A program made the translations under genes and the position numbers. The notes under the pieces were generated by a model. The model was not told the DNA's origin and ran no database searches. It saw only the letters and a list, made by a program, of their open reading frames with translations. A stretch of DNA of 64,000 nt. Source: Streptomyces glomeratus (GTDB taxonomy: Bacteria > Actinomycetota > Actinomycetes > Streptomycetales > Streptomycetaceae). The stretch spans positions 53,263 to 117,262 of the forward strand of contig NZ_JAKEEB010000022.1 of assembly GCF_021462825.1 (NCBI RefSeq), given 5' to 3'. Shown in pieces: positions 48,017 to 57,638 of the stretch. How positions within the stretch are numbered: the stretch's first letter is position 1; each line of letters starts with the position of its first letter.

Positions 48017-49078
48017 ATGGCTACGGACATGCCTACGGAGACCGAAGCGGCCGTGTCTGTGCAGATACCGGCCGCCCACGAGCGGTGGCAGCGGATGTGG
48101 AGCCACCGCGAGCAACTGCTCAAGGTGGCCCGGCGCCGCTCGATGAGTCTCGAGGACGCCGAGGACGCCGTGCACGAGGCGATGCTGCGCGCCGCCGAGC
48201 GCCCCGACCTCGACGACGAGCGCCTCGGCGCCTGGCTGACGACCGTCACGATGCGGCTGTGCGTCGACCGGTACCGTCAGGTCAACCGCGAGGCCGAGGT
48301 GCGCACCAGCCCCACACTGATCGCGCCGGGCCCGGTCCCCGTCGAGGAGGCGGTGTGCGACCGGGCCGAGGCCAAGTGGCTGGCCGTGCGGAGCGGGGAG
48401 CTGCCCGCCCGCCAGGCGGAGGCTCTGCGGCTGAAGTCCGAGGACCTGGACGTCGGCCAGGTCGCCGTGCGGATGGGGCTGAGCTACCGGACCGTCGAGT
48501 CCCTGCTGGCCCGCGCGCGCAGGACGCTGCGCGCCTCGCTGGCGGGGACGCTCGGGTTCGCGCTGTTCCTGCTCGGGCGCGGGCGGCCGCGCGGGGGTGG
48601 GAAGGCGCACGCCGTGGCCGTCACGTCGACGGCGGCGACCCTGGTGGTGGCCGGATTCATCCTGCCGCAGACGCTCGACGCGGGTGGGAGCCCGCACGGC
48701 CCGGCTCCACGACCGGCCCAGTCCCCCAGCGCATACGTGCTCCGGCCCGACAGCACCGACCGGGCGCGCGGCTCGGAGGCACACCGGCCTTCGGCCACCA
48801 GGTCGACGACGGCCGTACGGAAGGAAGGCCGGTCGCACGGCGACGGACCGGTGCTGCCGCTGTCCGTGCCCTCCCTGCCGGAGGTCTCCCCCCTGCCGGA
48901 CCTGCCGGAGCCGGGGCTCGCCGCACAGGTGCCCCACGTACCCGAGCTGCCGGACACACCGGTCACCTCAGCGCTCCCGTCGGTTCCCCCGGCCCCCTCG
49001 CTCCCCGCCGTCCGCGCCGTACCGTCCGTTCCGCACTCCGTGCCCACTCCGAGCACGCCTTCGGTGAAGCTGCCGTAG
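48017..49078 (+). CDS. Sigma-70 family (ECF-like) factor with a C-terminal membrane helix and Pro-rich tail
   Basis: 353 residues. Region 2 is REQLLKVARRRSMSLEDAEDA followed by WLTTVTMRLCVDRYRQ (about 30-90). Region 4 is LPARQAEALRL and VAVRMGLSYRTVESLLARARRTL (about 130-175). A hydrophobic helix follows at about 198-216 (HAVAVTSTAATLVVAGFIL). The last about 135 residues are proline/serine-rich (VPSLPEVSPLPDLPEPGL) and would lie outside the cell. This resembles ECF factors with fused membrane-sensing tails and needs no separate anti-sigma gene; none is seen nearby. It lies between a transglycosylase and the mce operon. Confidence 0.85.
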   Translation: MATDMPTETEAAVSVQIPAAHERWQRMWSHREQLLKVARRRSMSLEDAEDAVHEAMLRAAERPDLDDERLGAWLTTVTMRLCVDRYRQVNREAEVRTSPTLIAPGPVPVEEAVCDRAEAKWLAVRSGELPARQAEALRLKSEDLDVGQVAVRMGLSYRTVESLLARARRTLRASLAGTLGFALFLLGRGRPRGGGKAHAVAVTSTAATLVVAGFILPQTLDAGGSPHGPAPRPAQSPSAYVLRPDSTDRARGSEAHRPSATRSTTAVRKEGRSHGDGPVLPLSVPSLPEVSPLPDLPEPGLAAQVPHVPELPDTPVTSALPSVPPAPSLPAVRAVPSVPHSVPTPSTPSVKLP

Positions 49079-49207
49079 CCCGCGGTCGACACGTCCGGGA
49101 AAAGTCCCGGACCGTCCGGAAAAAATCTCGTCCCCGGCGCGACGGACGCCCCGCCCCTCCCCGTAGAGCAGATGTCGAGCTGCTGAGGCGGACGAAGGGT
49201 GGACCGG

Positions 49208-50152
49208 ATGGGTGTCGAGATCTGTGTGGAAGGGCTGACCAAGTCCTTCGGTCACCAGGTCATCTGGCAGGACGTCTCGCTGACGCTCCCTGCCGGGGAG
49301 GTATCGGTCATGCTCGGCCCCTCGGGGACGGGCAAGTCGGTGTTCCTCAAGACGCTCGTCGGGCTGCTCAGGCCCGACCGCGGCTCGGTCAAGGTCGCGG
49401 GCCGGGACATCACGAAGCTGCGTGAGCACGACCTGTACGAGGTGCGGAAGCTGTTCGGAGTGCTGTTCCAGGACGGCGCGCTGTTCGGCTCGATGAACCT
49501 CTACGACAACATCGCCTTCCCGCTGCGCGAGCACACCCGCAAGTCCGAGAGCGAGATCCGGCGGATCGTGCTGGAGAAGATGGACATGGTCGGGCTGATC
49601 GGCGCCGAGGAGAAACTTCCCGGCGCGATCTCCGGGGGTATGCGCAAACGGGCCGGTCTCGCCCGCGCGCTCGTGCTGGATCCGGAGATCATCCTCTTCG
49701 ACGAGCCGGACTCGGGCCTGGACCCGGTGCGCGTGGCGTATCTGAACCAGCTCATCGTCGACCTCAACGCGCAGATCGACGCGACCTTCCTGATCGTCAC
49801 CCACGACATCGCCTCCGCCCGCCAGGTGCCCGACAACATCGGGCTGCTGTTCCGGCGCGAGCTGGTGATGTTCGGGCCCCGCGAGCAGCTGCTGACCAGC
49901 GACGAGCCCGTCGTGCGCCAGTTCCTGAACGGCCGTATGCAGGGGCCGATCGGCATGGCGGAGGAGAAGGACGCCGCGCAGGTCCAGCAGGAGCTGGCAC
50001 AGCTCGGCGACAGCGCGCACCCGGACACCCCCGGCAGCCGGGAGATCACTCCACGCCTGCTGCCTGGACCCGGTATCACCCGGCCACCCCGGTGGCAGGC
50101 GATCGCCGGACGGGAGGCAGAACTGCGCCGGAAGGAGGTGACCGGCGCATGA
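49208..50152 (+). CDS. Mce transporter ATPase (MceG/Mkl-like)
   Basis: About 314 residues. ABC ATPase of the lipid-transport MlaF/Mkl group: Walker A GPSGTGKSVFLK (about 38-49), Q-loop VLFQDGALFGSM (about 87), signature ISGGMRKRAGLARAL (about 139), Walker B IILFDEPDSGLD (about 160) and switch VTHDIASA. The C-terminal 65 residues are a group-specific extension. ATG 49208 is preferred over GTG 49199, which touches the AGGG site. It overlaps the next gene (ATGA) and heads the operon that probably imports sterols or other lipids. Confidence 0.9.
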   Translation: MGVEICVEGLTKSFGHQVIWQDVSLTLPAGEVSVMLGPSGTGKSVFLKTLVGLLRPDRGSVKVAGRDITKLREHDLYEVRKLFGVLFQDGALFGSMNLYDNIAFPLREHTRKSESEIRRIVLEKMDMVGLIGAEEKLPGAISGGMRKRAGLARALVLDPEIILFDEPDSGLDPVRVAYLNQLIVDLNAQIDATFLIVTHDIASARQVPDNIGLLFRRELVMFGPREQLLTSDEPVVRQFLNGRMQGPIGMAEEKDAAQVQQELAQLGDSAHPDTPGSREITPRLLPGPGITRPPRWQAIAGREAELRRKEVTGA

Positions 50153-50919
50153 GACTGTCCCCGGCCGGAGCGCTGCGGCACTCCGGCAATCTGTTCCTGA
50201 TGGCGCTGGACGTCGTACGGGCCCTGCCCCGACGGCCTTTCCAGGCGCGGGAGTTCATCCAGCAGGCGTGGTTCGTCGCGAGTGTCACGATCCTGCCCAC
50301 GGCTCTGGTCTCGATCCCGTTCGGTGCGGTCATCGCGCTGCAGATCGGCAGCCTGACCCGGCAGCTCGGCGCCCAGTCCTTCTCCGGCGCCGCCTCCGTC
50401 CTCGCGGTGCTGCGCGAGGCCTCGCCGATCGTCACCGCGCTGCTCATCGCGGGCGCGGGAGGCACGGCGATCTGTGCCGACCTCGGGGCGCGAAAGATCC
50501 GGGACGAGATCGACGCGATGCAGGTGCTCGGCATCGACCCGATCCACCGGCTCGTCGTCCCCCGCGTGCTGGCCTCGATGGTGGTGGCGGTGCTGCTCAA
50601 CGGCCTGGTGTCGGTCGTGGGCGTGGCGGGCGGCTATTTCTTCAACGTCGTCCTCCAGAACGGCACACCCGGCGCGTACCTGGCCTCCTTCACCACGCTC
50701 GCCCAGCTGTCGGACCTGTGGGCGGCCGAGCTGAAGGCGCTGGTGTTCGGGGCGATCGCCGCGGTCGTCGCCTCCTACAAGGGACTGAACGCGCAGGGCG
50801 GCCCCAAGGGCGTCGGCGACGCGGTCAACCAGTCAGTGGTGATCACCTTCATGTTGCTGTTCGTGACGAACTTCGTGATGACCGCGGTGTACTTCCAGGT
50901 CGTCCCGCAGAGGGGTTAA
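50149..50919 (+). CDS. YrbE/MlaE-family Mce permease A
   Basis: 256 residues, about six membrane helices (for example ASVTILPTALVSIPFGAVIA and MVVAVLLNGLVSVVGVAGGY). The MlaE signature DLGARKIRDEIDAMQVLGIDP (here split as DLGARKIRDE and IDAMQVLGIDP) lies at about 108-128. ATG 50149 overlaps the ATPase stop. It should pair with the second permease to form the channel. Confidence 0.92.
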   Translation: MRLSPAGALRHSGNLFLMALDVVRALPRRPFQAREFIQQAWFVASVTILPTALVSIPFGAVIALQIGSLTRQLGAQSFSGAASVLAVLREASPIVTALLIAGAGGTAICADLGARKIRDEIDAMQVLGIDPIHRLVVPRVLASMVVAVLLNGLVSVVGVAGGYFFNVVLQNGTPGAYLASFTTLAQLSDLWAAELKALVFGAIAAVVASYKGLNAQGGPKGVGDAVNQSVVITFMLLFVTNFVMTAVYFQVVPQRG

Positions 50920-50923
50920 GTGC

Positions 50924-51748
50924 ATGGGACCTCAAAGACTTCTCGACCGCCCCCTGCGCTCCCTGGAGGAGCTGGGCACACAGCTGTCCTTCTACGGACG
51001 CTCGCTGGCGTGGACGGGCCGCACCCTGCGCCGCTACAAGAAGGAGATCCTGCGGCTGCTCGCCGAGGTGAGCTTCGGCCGCGGCGCGCTCGCCGTCGTC
51101 GGCGGCACGGTCGGCGTGATCGCCTTCCTCTCCTTCTTCACCGGCACCGAGGTCGGCCTCCAGGGCTACGCGGCCCTCAACCAGCTCGGCACCTCCAACT
51201 TCGTGGCGTTCCTGTCGGCGTACTTCAACACGCGGGAGATCGCCCCGCTGGTGGCCGGTCTCGCTCTGTCCGCGACCGTGGGGGCCGGGTTCACCGCGCA
51301 ACTCGGCGCGATGCGGATCAGCGAGGAGACCGACGCGCTCGAGGTGATGGGCGTCCCCTCGTTGCCGTTCCTGGTGACGACCCGGATGATCGCCGGGTTC
51401 GTCGCCGCGATCCCGCTGTACGTGATCGGGCTGCTGTCGTCGTACCTGGCCGCCCGTACCATCACGACCGGCTACTACGGGCAGTCGACGGGAACGTACG
51501 ACCACTACTTCCACCAGTACCTGCCGCCGGTGGACGTGTTCTGGTCGTTCGGCAAGGTGATCGTCTTCGCCGCCCTGATCATCCTGGTGCACTGCTACTA
51601 CGGATACCACGCGAGCGGCGGCCCGGCCGGCGTCGGCGTCGCGGTGGGCCGCGCGGTGCGGACGTCGATCGTCGCCATCAACGTCCTGGACTTCTTCCTG
51701 AGCCTCGCGATCTGGGGCGCCAACACGACCGTCCGGATCGCGGGGTGA
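50924..51748 (+). CDS. YrbE/MlaE-family Mce permease B
   Basis: 274 residues with a 45-residue basic cytoplasmic N-terminus, then membrane helices including ALAVVGGTVGVIAFLSFFTG. The family signature is QLGAMRISEETDALEVMGV (about 126-144). It starts four bases after permease A and ends overlapping the first mce gene by four bases (GTGA). Confidence 0.92.
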   Translation: MGPQRLLDRPLRSLEELGTQLSFYGRSLAWTGRTLRRYKKEILRLLAEVSFGRGALAVVGGTVGVIAFLSFFTGTEVGLQGYAALNQLGTSNFVAFLSAYFNTREIAPLVAGLALSATVGAGFTAQLGAMRISEETDALEVMGVPSLPFLVTTRMIAGFVAAIPLYVIGLLSSYLAARTITTGYYGQSTGTYDHYFHQYLPPVDVFWSFGKVIVFAALIILVHCYYGYHASGGPAGVGVAVGRAVRTSIVAINVLDFFLSLAIWGANTTVRIAG

Positions 51749-53001
51749 GGCCGGTGCGCGCGCTGAGACTCAGGCTGTACGGCATCGTCTTCATCGCCCT
51801 GCTGGCGCTGCTGCTGTCGCTCGCGGTGGCCGCCTACCAGCAGGCGTTCACTCCGGTCGTGCGCATCACGCTGCAGGCCGACAGCCTCGGCAACCAGCTC
51901 GATGAACGCGCCGACGTCAAGCTGCGCGGGCTGCTGGTCGGCGAGGTCCGCGCGGTGCATGCGGACGGCACGAAGGCGACCCTCGACATCGCGCTGAAGC
52001 CGCGGTACGTCACCTCCATCCCGTCGGACGTGCACGCCCGGCTGCTGCCCAAGACGCTGTTCGGCGAGAAGTACGTCGACCTCGTGCCACCACCCGGCTC
52101 CACGGCCCGCCCCGTCCGCGCCGGGGACGTCATCACCCAGGACCGCACGAAGGTCGGCATCGAGGTCCAGCAGCTGATGAACGACCTGCTGCCGCTGCTC
52201 CAGACCGTCAAGCCGGGTGAACTCAATGCCGCGCTGTCGGCGTTCGCCACCGCGCTGGAGGGCCGCGGCGACCGGATCGGCGACAACCTCACCCGGGTCG
52301 ACGCCTATCTACGCCGCCTCAACCCGCATCTGCCCTCCCTCGAGGAGGACATCTCGCGCTTCGCCGACGTCGCCCGGGTCTACGGCGACGCCGCACCCGA
52401 TCTGATGAGCATCCTGCGTAATACCGTCACCACCAGCCGCACCCTCGTCGAGAAGCGGGACCGGCTGGCCGCCGCGCTCCACACGACCGCGACCGTCGCG
52501 GACACCGGGCGGGACTTCCTCGACGAGAACGGTGACCGGCTGATCACCCTCGGCCGGGTCTCCCGCCCCACGCTGGAGCTGTTCGCCCGCTACTCACCCG
52601 AGTACCCCTGCCTCCTCGACGGCCTGGTCCGGCAGGAGAAGGCTTCCGAGGGCGCGTTCCGGGGCGGCGAGATGCGGATCAGCCTCGAGGTGGTCCGCCC
52701 GCAGGGCGCGTACCGGCCCGGCGAGGAGCCGCGCTATGCGGAGCGGTCGGGGCCCGACTGCCGGGGACTGCCGCATCCGCAGGTGCCCGGCCCCAAACCC
52801 AAGCTCAACGACGGTACGTCGTCCGGTGGTTCGGACGGCGCACTGCCCGGAGGTGTCGATGTGTCCGCCACCCGGGCCGAGCAGCGGGCCGTCGGCTCGC
52901 TGGTGGCCCCCGTCATGGGCGTGCCCGCGGACCGGGTGCCGCCCGTCGCGACCCTGCTGTTCGGGCCGCTGGCCCGCGGAACGGCGGTGAGCGTCGCATG
53001 A
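51745..53001 (+). CDS. mceA: Mce family protein, first of six (MceA position)
   Basis: 418 residues. One N-terminal membrane helix (about 11-30, YGIVFIALLALLLSLAVAAY), then an MlaD/Mce domain (about 38-115, DERADVKLRGLLVGEVRAV and GEKYVDLVPP), a helical needle (about 120-290) and a C-terminal part with a cysteine pair (YPCLLDG, DCRGLPHP). Start is GTG 51745 coupled to permease B; GTG 51754 is possible. Six Mce proteins together should form a periplasm-spanning tube for lipids. Confidence 0.9.
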   Translation: MRPVRALRLRLYGIVFIALLALLLSLAVAAYQQAFTPVVRITLQADSLGNQLDERADVKLRGLLVGEVRAVHADGTKATLDIALKPRYVTSIPSDVHARLLPKTLFGEKYVDLVPPPGSTARPVRAGDVITQDRTKVGIEVQQLMNDLLPLLQTVKPGELNAALSAFATALEGRGDRIGDNLTRVDAYLRRLNPHLPSLEEDISRFADVARVYGDAAPDLMSILRNTVTTSRTLVEKRDRLAAALHTTATVADTGRDFLDENGDRLITLGRVSRPTLELFARYSPEYPCLLDGLVRQEKASEGAFRGGEMRISLEVVRPQGAYRPGEEPRYAERSGPDCRGLPHPQVPGPKPKLNDGTSSGGSDGALPGGVDVSATRAEQRAVGSLVAPVMGVPADRVPPVATLLFGPLARGTAVSVA

Positions 53002-54035
53002 GGACGACAGCAGCCCGCCGGACCGCGGCACCGCTGGTCAAGTTCAGCCTCTTCGCACTGGTGACGATCGCGGCGACGGCTCTGCTCGCCGCCACCATCG
53101 TCAACATCTCGCTGACGCCGAAGGACACCTACCACGCGGTGTTCAGCGACGTCACGGGGCTGGAGCAGGGCGACGACATCCGGGTGGCCGGGGTACGGGT
53201 CGGCCAGGTCCAGGACATCCGCATCAAGGACCGGACGCTGGCCGAGGTCACCTTCACCGTGACCGCCGACCGCCCGCTGCTCACCGGCACCGGCGCGGTC
53301 GTCCGCTACCGGAACCTGGTCGGACAGCGGTACATCGCGCTGACCGAGGGCGCGGGCGACGGCACCCGGCTGCGGCCCGGCGGCACCATCCCGCTGTCCC
53401 GGACCCGGCCGGCGCTTGACCTCAACGCGCTGCTGAACGGGTTCAAACCGCTGTTCGCCGCGCTCAGCCCGGACGACGTCAACCAGCTCGCCACCGAGAT
53501 CATCAGGACCCTCCAAGGCGAGGGCGGCACGGTGAACAGCCTGCTCGCGCACACCGCGTCGCTCACCACGACGCTCGCCGACCGCGACCGGCTGATCGGC
53601 TCGGTGATCGACAACCTGAACACCGTGCTGGAGACGCTCGACCGGCGGGACGCCCGGTTCTCCGGGCTGATCACACAGCTGCGACGGGTGATCTCCGGGC
53701 TGTCCGCCGACCGCAAACCCATCGGGGAATCGCTCGCCGGCATCGGCGACCTCACCGCGGCCACCTCCGGCCTGCTGAAGGACGCGCGTCCGCCGCTGAA
53801 GGACGACATCGCCGGGCTGACCGATCTCACCGGAACGCTGAACAGGAACGAGAAGACCGTGGAGGGCACCCTGAAGCGGCTGCCGAACAAGCTCGACGAG
53901 CTGACGGGGACGGCGTCCTACGGCTCGTGGTTCAACTTCTACCTCTGCGACTTCGACGGCCGCGTCGTGCTGCCGAGGACGAAGCAGGTGCTCACCCCGG
54001 AGCTGCACGTGGCGCAGGCGAGGTGCGGCGGATGA
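52998..54035 (+). CDS. mceB: Mce family protein (MceB position)
   Basis: 345 residues: membrane anchor at about 17-38 (LFALVTIAATALLAATIVNI), Mce domain with DDIRVAGVRVGQVQDIRI (about 58-75) and GQRYIALTEGAG, then a coiled helical region and YGSWFNFYLCDFDGRV near the end, the motif shared by Mce B/C/D types. It overlaps mceA by four bases. Confidence 0.92.
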   Translation: MRTTAARRTAAPLVKFSLFALVTIAATALLAATIVNISLTPKDTYHAVFSDVTGLEQGDDIRVAGVRVGQVQDIRIKDRTLAEVTFTVTADRPLLTGTGAVVRYRNLVGQRYIALTEGAGDGTRLRPGGTIPLSRTRPALDLNALLNGFKPLFAALSPDDVNQLATEIIRTLQGEGGTVNSLLAHTASLTTTLADRDRLIGSVIDNLNTVLETLDRRDARFSGLITQLRRVISGLSADRKPIGESLAGIGDLTAATSGLLKDARPPLKDDIAGLTDLTGTLNRNEKTVEGTLKRLPNKLDELTGTASYGSWFNFYLCDFDGRVVLPRTKQVLTPELHVAQARCGG

Positions 54036-55222
54036 GCACACGCTTCGCGCCGCGCCGGAGCCGGCGTCCCGAACCCCTGATCAAGGTGCGCGTACTGCCA
54101 CCTCGGCTGCCCCGGCTGCCGAAGCCGCGGCTGCTGCGGCCCGGCACCCGGCCGCGGCGCCCGGAGCCTCTGGTCAGGGTGCACATCCTGCCGCCGAGGC
54201 TGCCGCGGATCCGGCTGCGGCGACCGGGCCCGGGGGCGTCTGCCGGCGGTGGTCCGGGCAGGAACCCGGTCGTGGCCGGCGCTGTCGGCCTCACCGTCCT
54301 CGCCCTGCTGACCGTCGCCGCGTTCAACGCCGACAGCCTGCCGCTGATCGGCGACGGCCGGACCTACAGCGCGGCCTTCTCGGAGGCGGGCGGCCTCAAG
54401 CCGGGCGACGAGGTGCGGATCGCCGGGGTCAAGGTCGGCAAGGTCGACGGCGTCGACCTGGACGGCGACCACGTCAAGGTGACCTTCAAGATCAAGGGCG
54501 ACCCGGCCTTCGGAACCCGGACCGGCGCGGCGATCCGGGTCAAGACGATCCTCGGCGCCAAGTACCTCGCACTGACCCCGCAAGGTCCCGGCCGGCTGAA
54601 GCCGGGCAGCGAGATACCGCTGCGGCGGACGGTGCCGGCGTACGACGTCGTACAGGCGTTCAGCGACCTGACGACCACATCGGAGGACATCGACACCCAG
54701 CGGCTGGCGAAGGCGCTGGACACCCTCTCCACCACCTTCCAGGACTCGCCCGCGGAGGTGCGGGCGTCGATCAGCGGGCTGTCGAGGATCTCCAAGACGA
54801 TCGCCTCGCGCGACGAGGCGCTCCAAGAACTCCTGGACCACGCGAACGGGGTCACCAAGGTGCTGGCCACGCACACGGAGGACTTCTCGGCGCTGGTGAA
54901 GGACGGCGACAAGCTGCTCAAGGAGATCAGCAGGCGGCGCGAGGCGATCCACGCCCTGCTCAAGAGCTCGGCCCTGCTGGGCATCCAGCTCTCCGGTCTG
55001 GTCGAGGACAACCGCAAGGAGATCGGGCCGGCCCTGAGGAACCTCGACACGTTCGTCACGATGCTCGAACGCAACCAGGCGAGCCTGGACCGCAGCGTCG
55101 AACTGCTCGCGCCCTACGTCCGGCTGTTCACCAACACCCTGGGCAACGGCCGCTGGTTCGACTCCTACGTCCAGAACATGGTCGCCGCTCCGGTCGTGCC
55201 GCGGACGGGAGGCTCGCGATGA
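54032..55222 (+). CDS. mceC: Mce family protein (MceC position) with duplicated basic N-terminal extension
   Basis: 396 residues. The first about 65 residues are arginine/proline-rich and contain two copies of a roughly 30-residue unit: RRPEPLIKVRVLPPRLPRL, then RRPEPLVRVHILPPRLPRI. The membrane anchor is at about 82-100, followed by the Mce domain DEVRIAGVKVGKVDGVDL (about 120) and LGAKYLALTP. The helical region ends NGRWFDSYVQN. Normal Mce proteins have short cytoplasmic tails, so the extension is unusual. It overlaps both neighbours by four bases. Confidence 0.9.
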   Translation: MSTRFAPRRSRRPEPLIKVRVLPPRLPRLPKPRLLRPGTRPRRPEPLVRVHILPPRLPRIRLRRPGPGASAGGGPGRNPVVAGAVGLTVLALLTVAAFNADSLPLIGDGRTYSAAFSEAGGLKPGDEVRIAGVKVGKVDGVDLDGDHVKVTFKIKGDPAFGTRTGAAIRVKTILGAKYLALTPQGPGRLKPGSEIPLRRTVPAYDVVQAFSDLTTTSEDIDTQRLAKALDTLSTTFQDSPAEVRASISGLSRISKTIASRDEALQELLDHANGVTKVLATHTEDFSALVKDGDKLLKEISRRREAIHALLKSSALLGIQLSGLVEDNRKEIGPALRNLDTFVTMLERNQASLDRSVELLAPYVRLFTNTLGNGRWFDSYVQNMVAAPVVPRTGGSR

Positions 55223-56352
55223 CCGAACGCTTCCGCACAGTCCGCGTCCTGGCACTGCTCACCGTGCTCGCGGTCTCCGCCACGCTGGCCGTCGTGCTGT
55301 GGCCGCGCTCCGGCACCGTACGCGTGACGGCGTATTTCCCGCGCACCGTCGGCATCTATCCCGGCTCGGACGTCCGTGTCCTCGGTGTCCGGATCGGCGA
55401 GGTCGAGAAGATCACGCCGGAGGGGGACCGGGTGAGGGTGGAGCTGGAGTACGACGAGGGGCGCAGGGTCCCCGCGGGCGCACAGGCCGCGATCATCAAC
55501 TCCTCGGTGGTCAGCGACCGTTATGTGCAGCTGCTGCCGGTGTACCGCAAGGGCCCGGTGCTGCGGGACGGCGACGTCATCCCCGAGTCGCGCACGGCCG
55601 TCCCGGTGGAACTGGACCGGATCTTCGACAGCCTGCACACCACGGCCGAGGCGCTCGGCCCCAAGGGCGCGAACAAGGACGGGGCCCTGTCGCGGCTGCT
55701 CGGCGTGAGCGCGGACAACCTCCGGGGCCAGGGCACGAACCTCAACCGGACGGTCGAGGACCTCTCGCAGGCGGTCACCACGCTGTCCGACGGGCGGGGC
55801 GACCTGTTCGGCACCCTGCGCAACCTCCAGGTGTTCACGGCCGCGCTGGCGGCCGACGACAAGAGCGTGCGGTCCTTCGACGACAGCCTCGCCCGGGTGG
55901 CGGAGCAGCTCGCCGGGGAGCGCGCGGACCTGAGGGCGGCGCTGCGGCACCTGGCCGCGGCGCTCGGCGATGTGTCCGACTTCGTGAAGAACAACAAGAA
56001 GGCACTGACCTCGAACGTCGAGGACCTCAGCAAGGTCACCAAGGTCCTCGTCACCCAACGGGCCGCACTGGAGGAGCTGTTGACCGTCGCTCCCACAGGA
56101 CTGTCGAACCTCCAGAACGCCTACAACCCGTCCGCCGGCACCCTCGACACCCGCAACAACCCGCAGAGCCCGCAGGACCCCGCGTCCCTGCTGTGTTCCC
56201 TGCTGAGGACGACCGGGGACGACAACGGCAAGAGCCCCGGCTGCAAGGAACTGCGGCAGCTCTTCGACGCGCTGCCGGAGATTCCGGCAGCCCCGTCGGG
56301 GACCGGCTCGGTCGACCGGACGCTCGGCGGAATCCTGGGGGCCCGGGCATGA
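55219..56352 (+). CDS. mceD: Mce family protein (MceD position)
   Basis: 377 residues: membrane anchor about 9-27 (LALLTVLAVSATLAVVLW), Mce domain with GSDVRVLGVRIGEVEKITPE (about 51-70) and SDRYVQLLPVY, a long helical domain (about 150-290) and a C-terminal part with cysteines in LLCSLLR and PGCKELR. The ATGA overlaps at both ends are intact. Confidence 0.92.
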   Translation: MTERFRTVRVLALLTVLAVSATLAVVLWPRSGTVRVTAYFPRTVGIYPGSDVRVLGVRIGEVEKITPEGDRVRVELEYDEGRRVPAGAQAAIINSSVVSDRYVQLLPVYRKGPVLRDGDVIPESRTAVPVELDRIFDSLHTTAEALGPKGANKDGALSRLLGVSADNLRGQGTNLNRTVEDLSQAVTTLSDGRGDLFGTLRNLQVFTAALAADDKSVRSFDDSLARVAEQLAGERADLRAALRHLAAALGDVSDFVKNNKKALTSNVEDLSKVTKVLVTQRAALEELLTVAPTGLSNLQNAYNPSAGTLDTRNNPQSPQDPASLLCSLLRTTGDDNGKSPGCKELRQLFDALPEIPAAPSGTGSVDRTLGGILGARA

Positions 56353-57638
56353 GCGCGATACGCAGGGCGCGGGTGGTCGCGTGGACGGCGGCCGGTTCGC
56401 TGCTGCTGTGCGGATGCGACGTCAACGGCTGGTACGACGTCCGGCTCCCCGGAGGCGCCGCGGCCGACGGCCACGCCTACCACGTCACCGTCGAGTTCAG
56501 GGACGTGCTCGACCTGGTGCCGCAGTCTGCGGTCAAGGTCGACAACGTCACCGTGGGCGCGGTCGAGAAGGTGGAGCTGGACGGCTGGCATGCGCGGGTA
56601 CGACTGCGCGTGGCGGACTCGGTGAAGCTCCCGGCCAACGCGGTCGCCGACCTCAGGCAGACCAGCATGCTCGGCGAGAAGTACGTGGCGCTGTCCGCGC
56701 CGGCCGGCACCACGGCCGTCGGACGGCTGCGCGACGGCGCCGTGATCCCGCTGTCCCGCAGCGGCCGCAACCCGGAGATCGAGGAGGTGCTGTCCGCGCT
56801 GTCCGCGCTTCTCAACGGCGGCGGCGTGGCGCAGCTCAAGACGATCACCGTGGAGCTGAACAAGGCCCTGGAGGGACGCGAGAACCGGGTCGCATCCCTG
56901 CTCAAGCAGCTCGACACGTTCCTCGGCGGCCTCGACCGGCAGCGCGACGACATCGTCCGCGCCCTCGAGGGCATCGACCGGCTGGCCAAGCGGCTGGGGG
57001 CGGAGAGGAGGACGATCGCCGGGGCCGTCGAGTCCATTCCGCCCGCCCTGAAAGTCCTCGCAGACCAGCGCCGCGACCTCACCAAGATGCTCACGGCCCT
57101 GTCGAACCTCGGCACGACCGGCACCAGGGTCGTCAACGCCTCGCGAGACGACACGGTCGCCGACCTCAGGCAGTTGCGGCCGATCCTGGAGCAGCTGGAC
57201 AAGGCCGGCGACGACCTGCCCAACGCCCTGGAGCTGCTGACGACCTATCCGTTCCCGCGCAACGCGGCGGACGCCGTCAAGGGCGACTACGTCAACCTCA
57301 GAATCACCGCGGACCTCGATCTGGCGGGCGTCTACGGCAACCTCACCGACAAGCCCGGCAAGCCCGGCAAGGGCGGCGGATCCGGGAAGCAGCCGGTCCC
57401 CACTCCCTCGCTGCCGGACGTGCCGAAGATTCCGCTGCCCACGGCGCCGCCCGGCACACCGGGCCTGCCGAAGGTGCCGAGCGCCCCCGCCTCGCCCTCG
57501 GCGCCCGCGGGCGGGGGCGATGTGCTGTGCCCGCCGGTGTGCACGGCGGGCTACGCCGCCCTGGGCGATACGGGCCGCTTCCCGCCGGGGGTCGACCTGG
57601 CCCTCGCGGAGCTCATGCTGAAGGGGATACAGCCGTGA
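56349..57638 (+). CDS. mceE: Mce family lipoprotein (MceE/LprK position)
   Basis: 429 residues. Unlike the other five it has a lipobox, SLLLCGCD, with the lipid cysteine near residue 22-24, as MceE proteins do. The Mce domain (about 45-125) carries SAVKVDNVTVGAVEKVEL and GEKYVALSAP. A proline-rich segment (PTPSLPDVPKIPLPTAPPG) precedes the end, which carries LCPPVCTAGY. It overlaps mceD (ATGA) and mceF (GTGA). Confidence 0.92.
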   Translation: MSAIRRARVVAWTAAGSLLLCGCDVNGWYDVRLPGGAAADGHAYHVTVEFRDVLDLVPQSAVKVDNVTVGAVEKVELDGWHARVRLRVADSVKLPANAVADLRQTSMLGEKYVALSAPAGTTAVGRLRDGAVIPLSRSGRNPEIEEVLSALSALLNGGGVAQLKTITVELNKALEGRENRVASLLKQLDTFLGGLDRQRDDIVRALEGIDRLAKRLGAERRTIAGAVESIPPALKVLADQRRDLTKMLTALSNLGTTGTRVVNASRDDTVADLRQLRPILEQLDKAGDDLPNALELLTTYPFPRNAADAVKGDYVNLRITADLDLAGVYGNLTDKPGKPGKGGGSGKQPVPTPSLPDVPKIPLPTAPPGTPGLPKVPSAPASPSAPAGGGDVLCPPVCTAGYAALGDTGRFPPGVDLALAELMLKGIQP

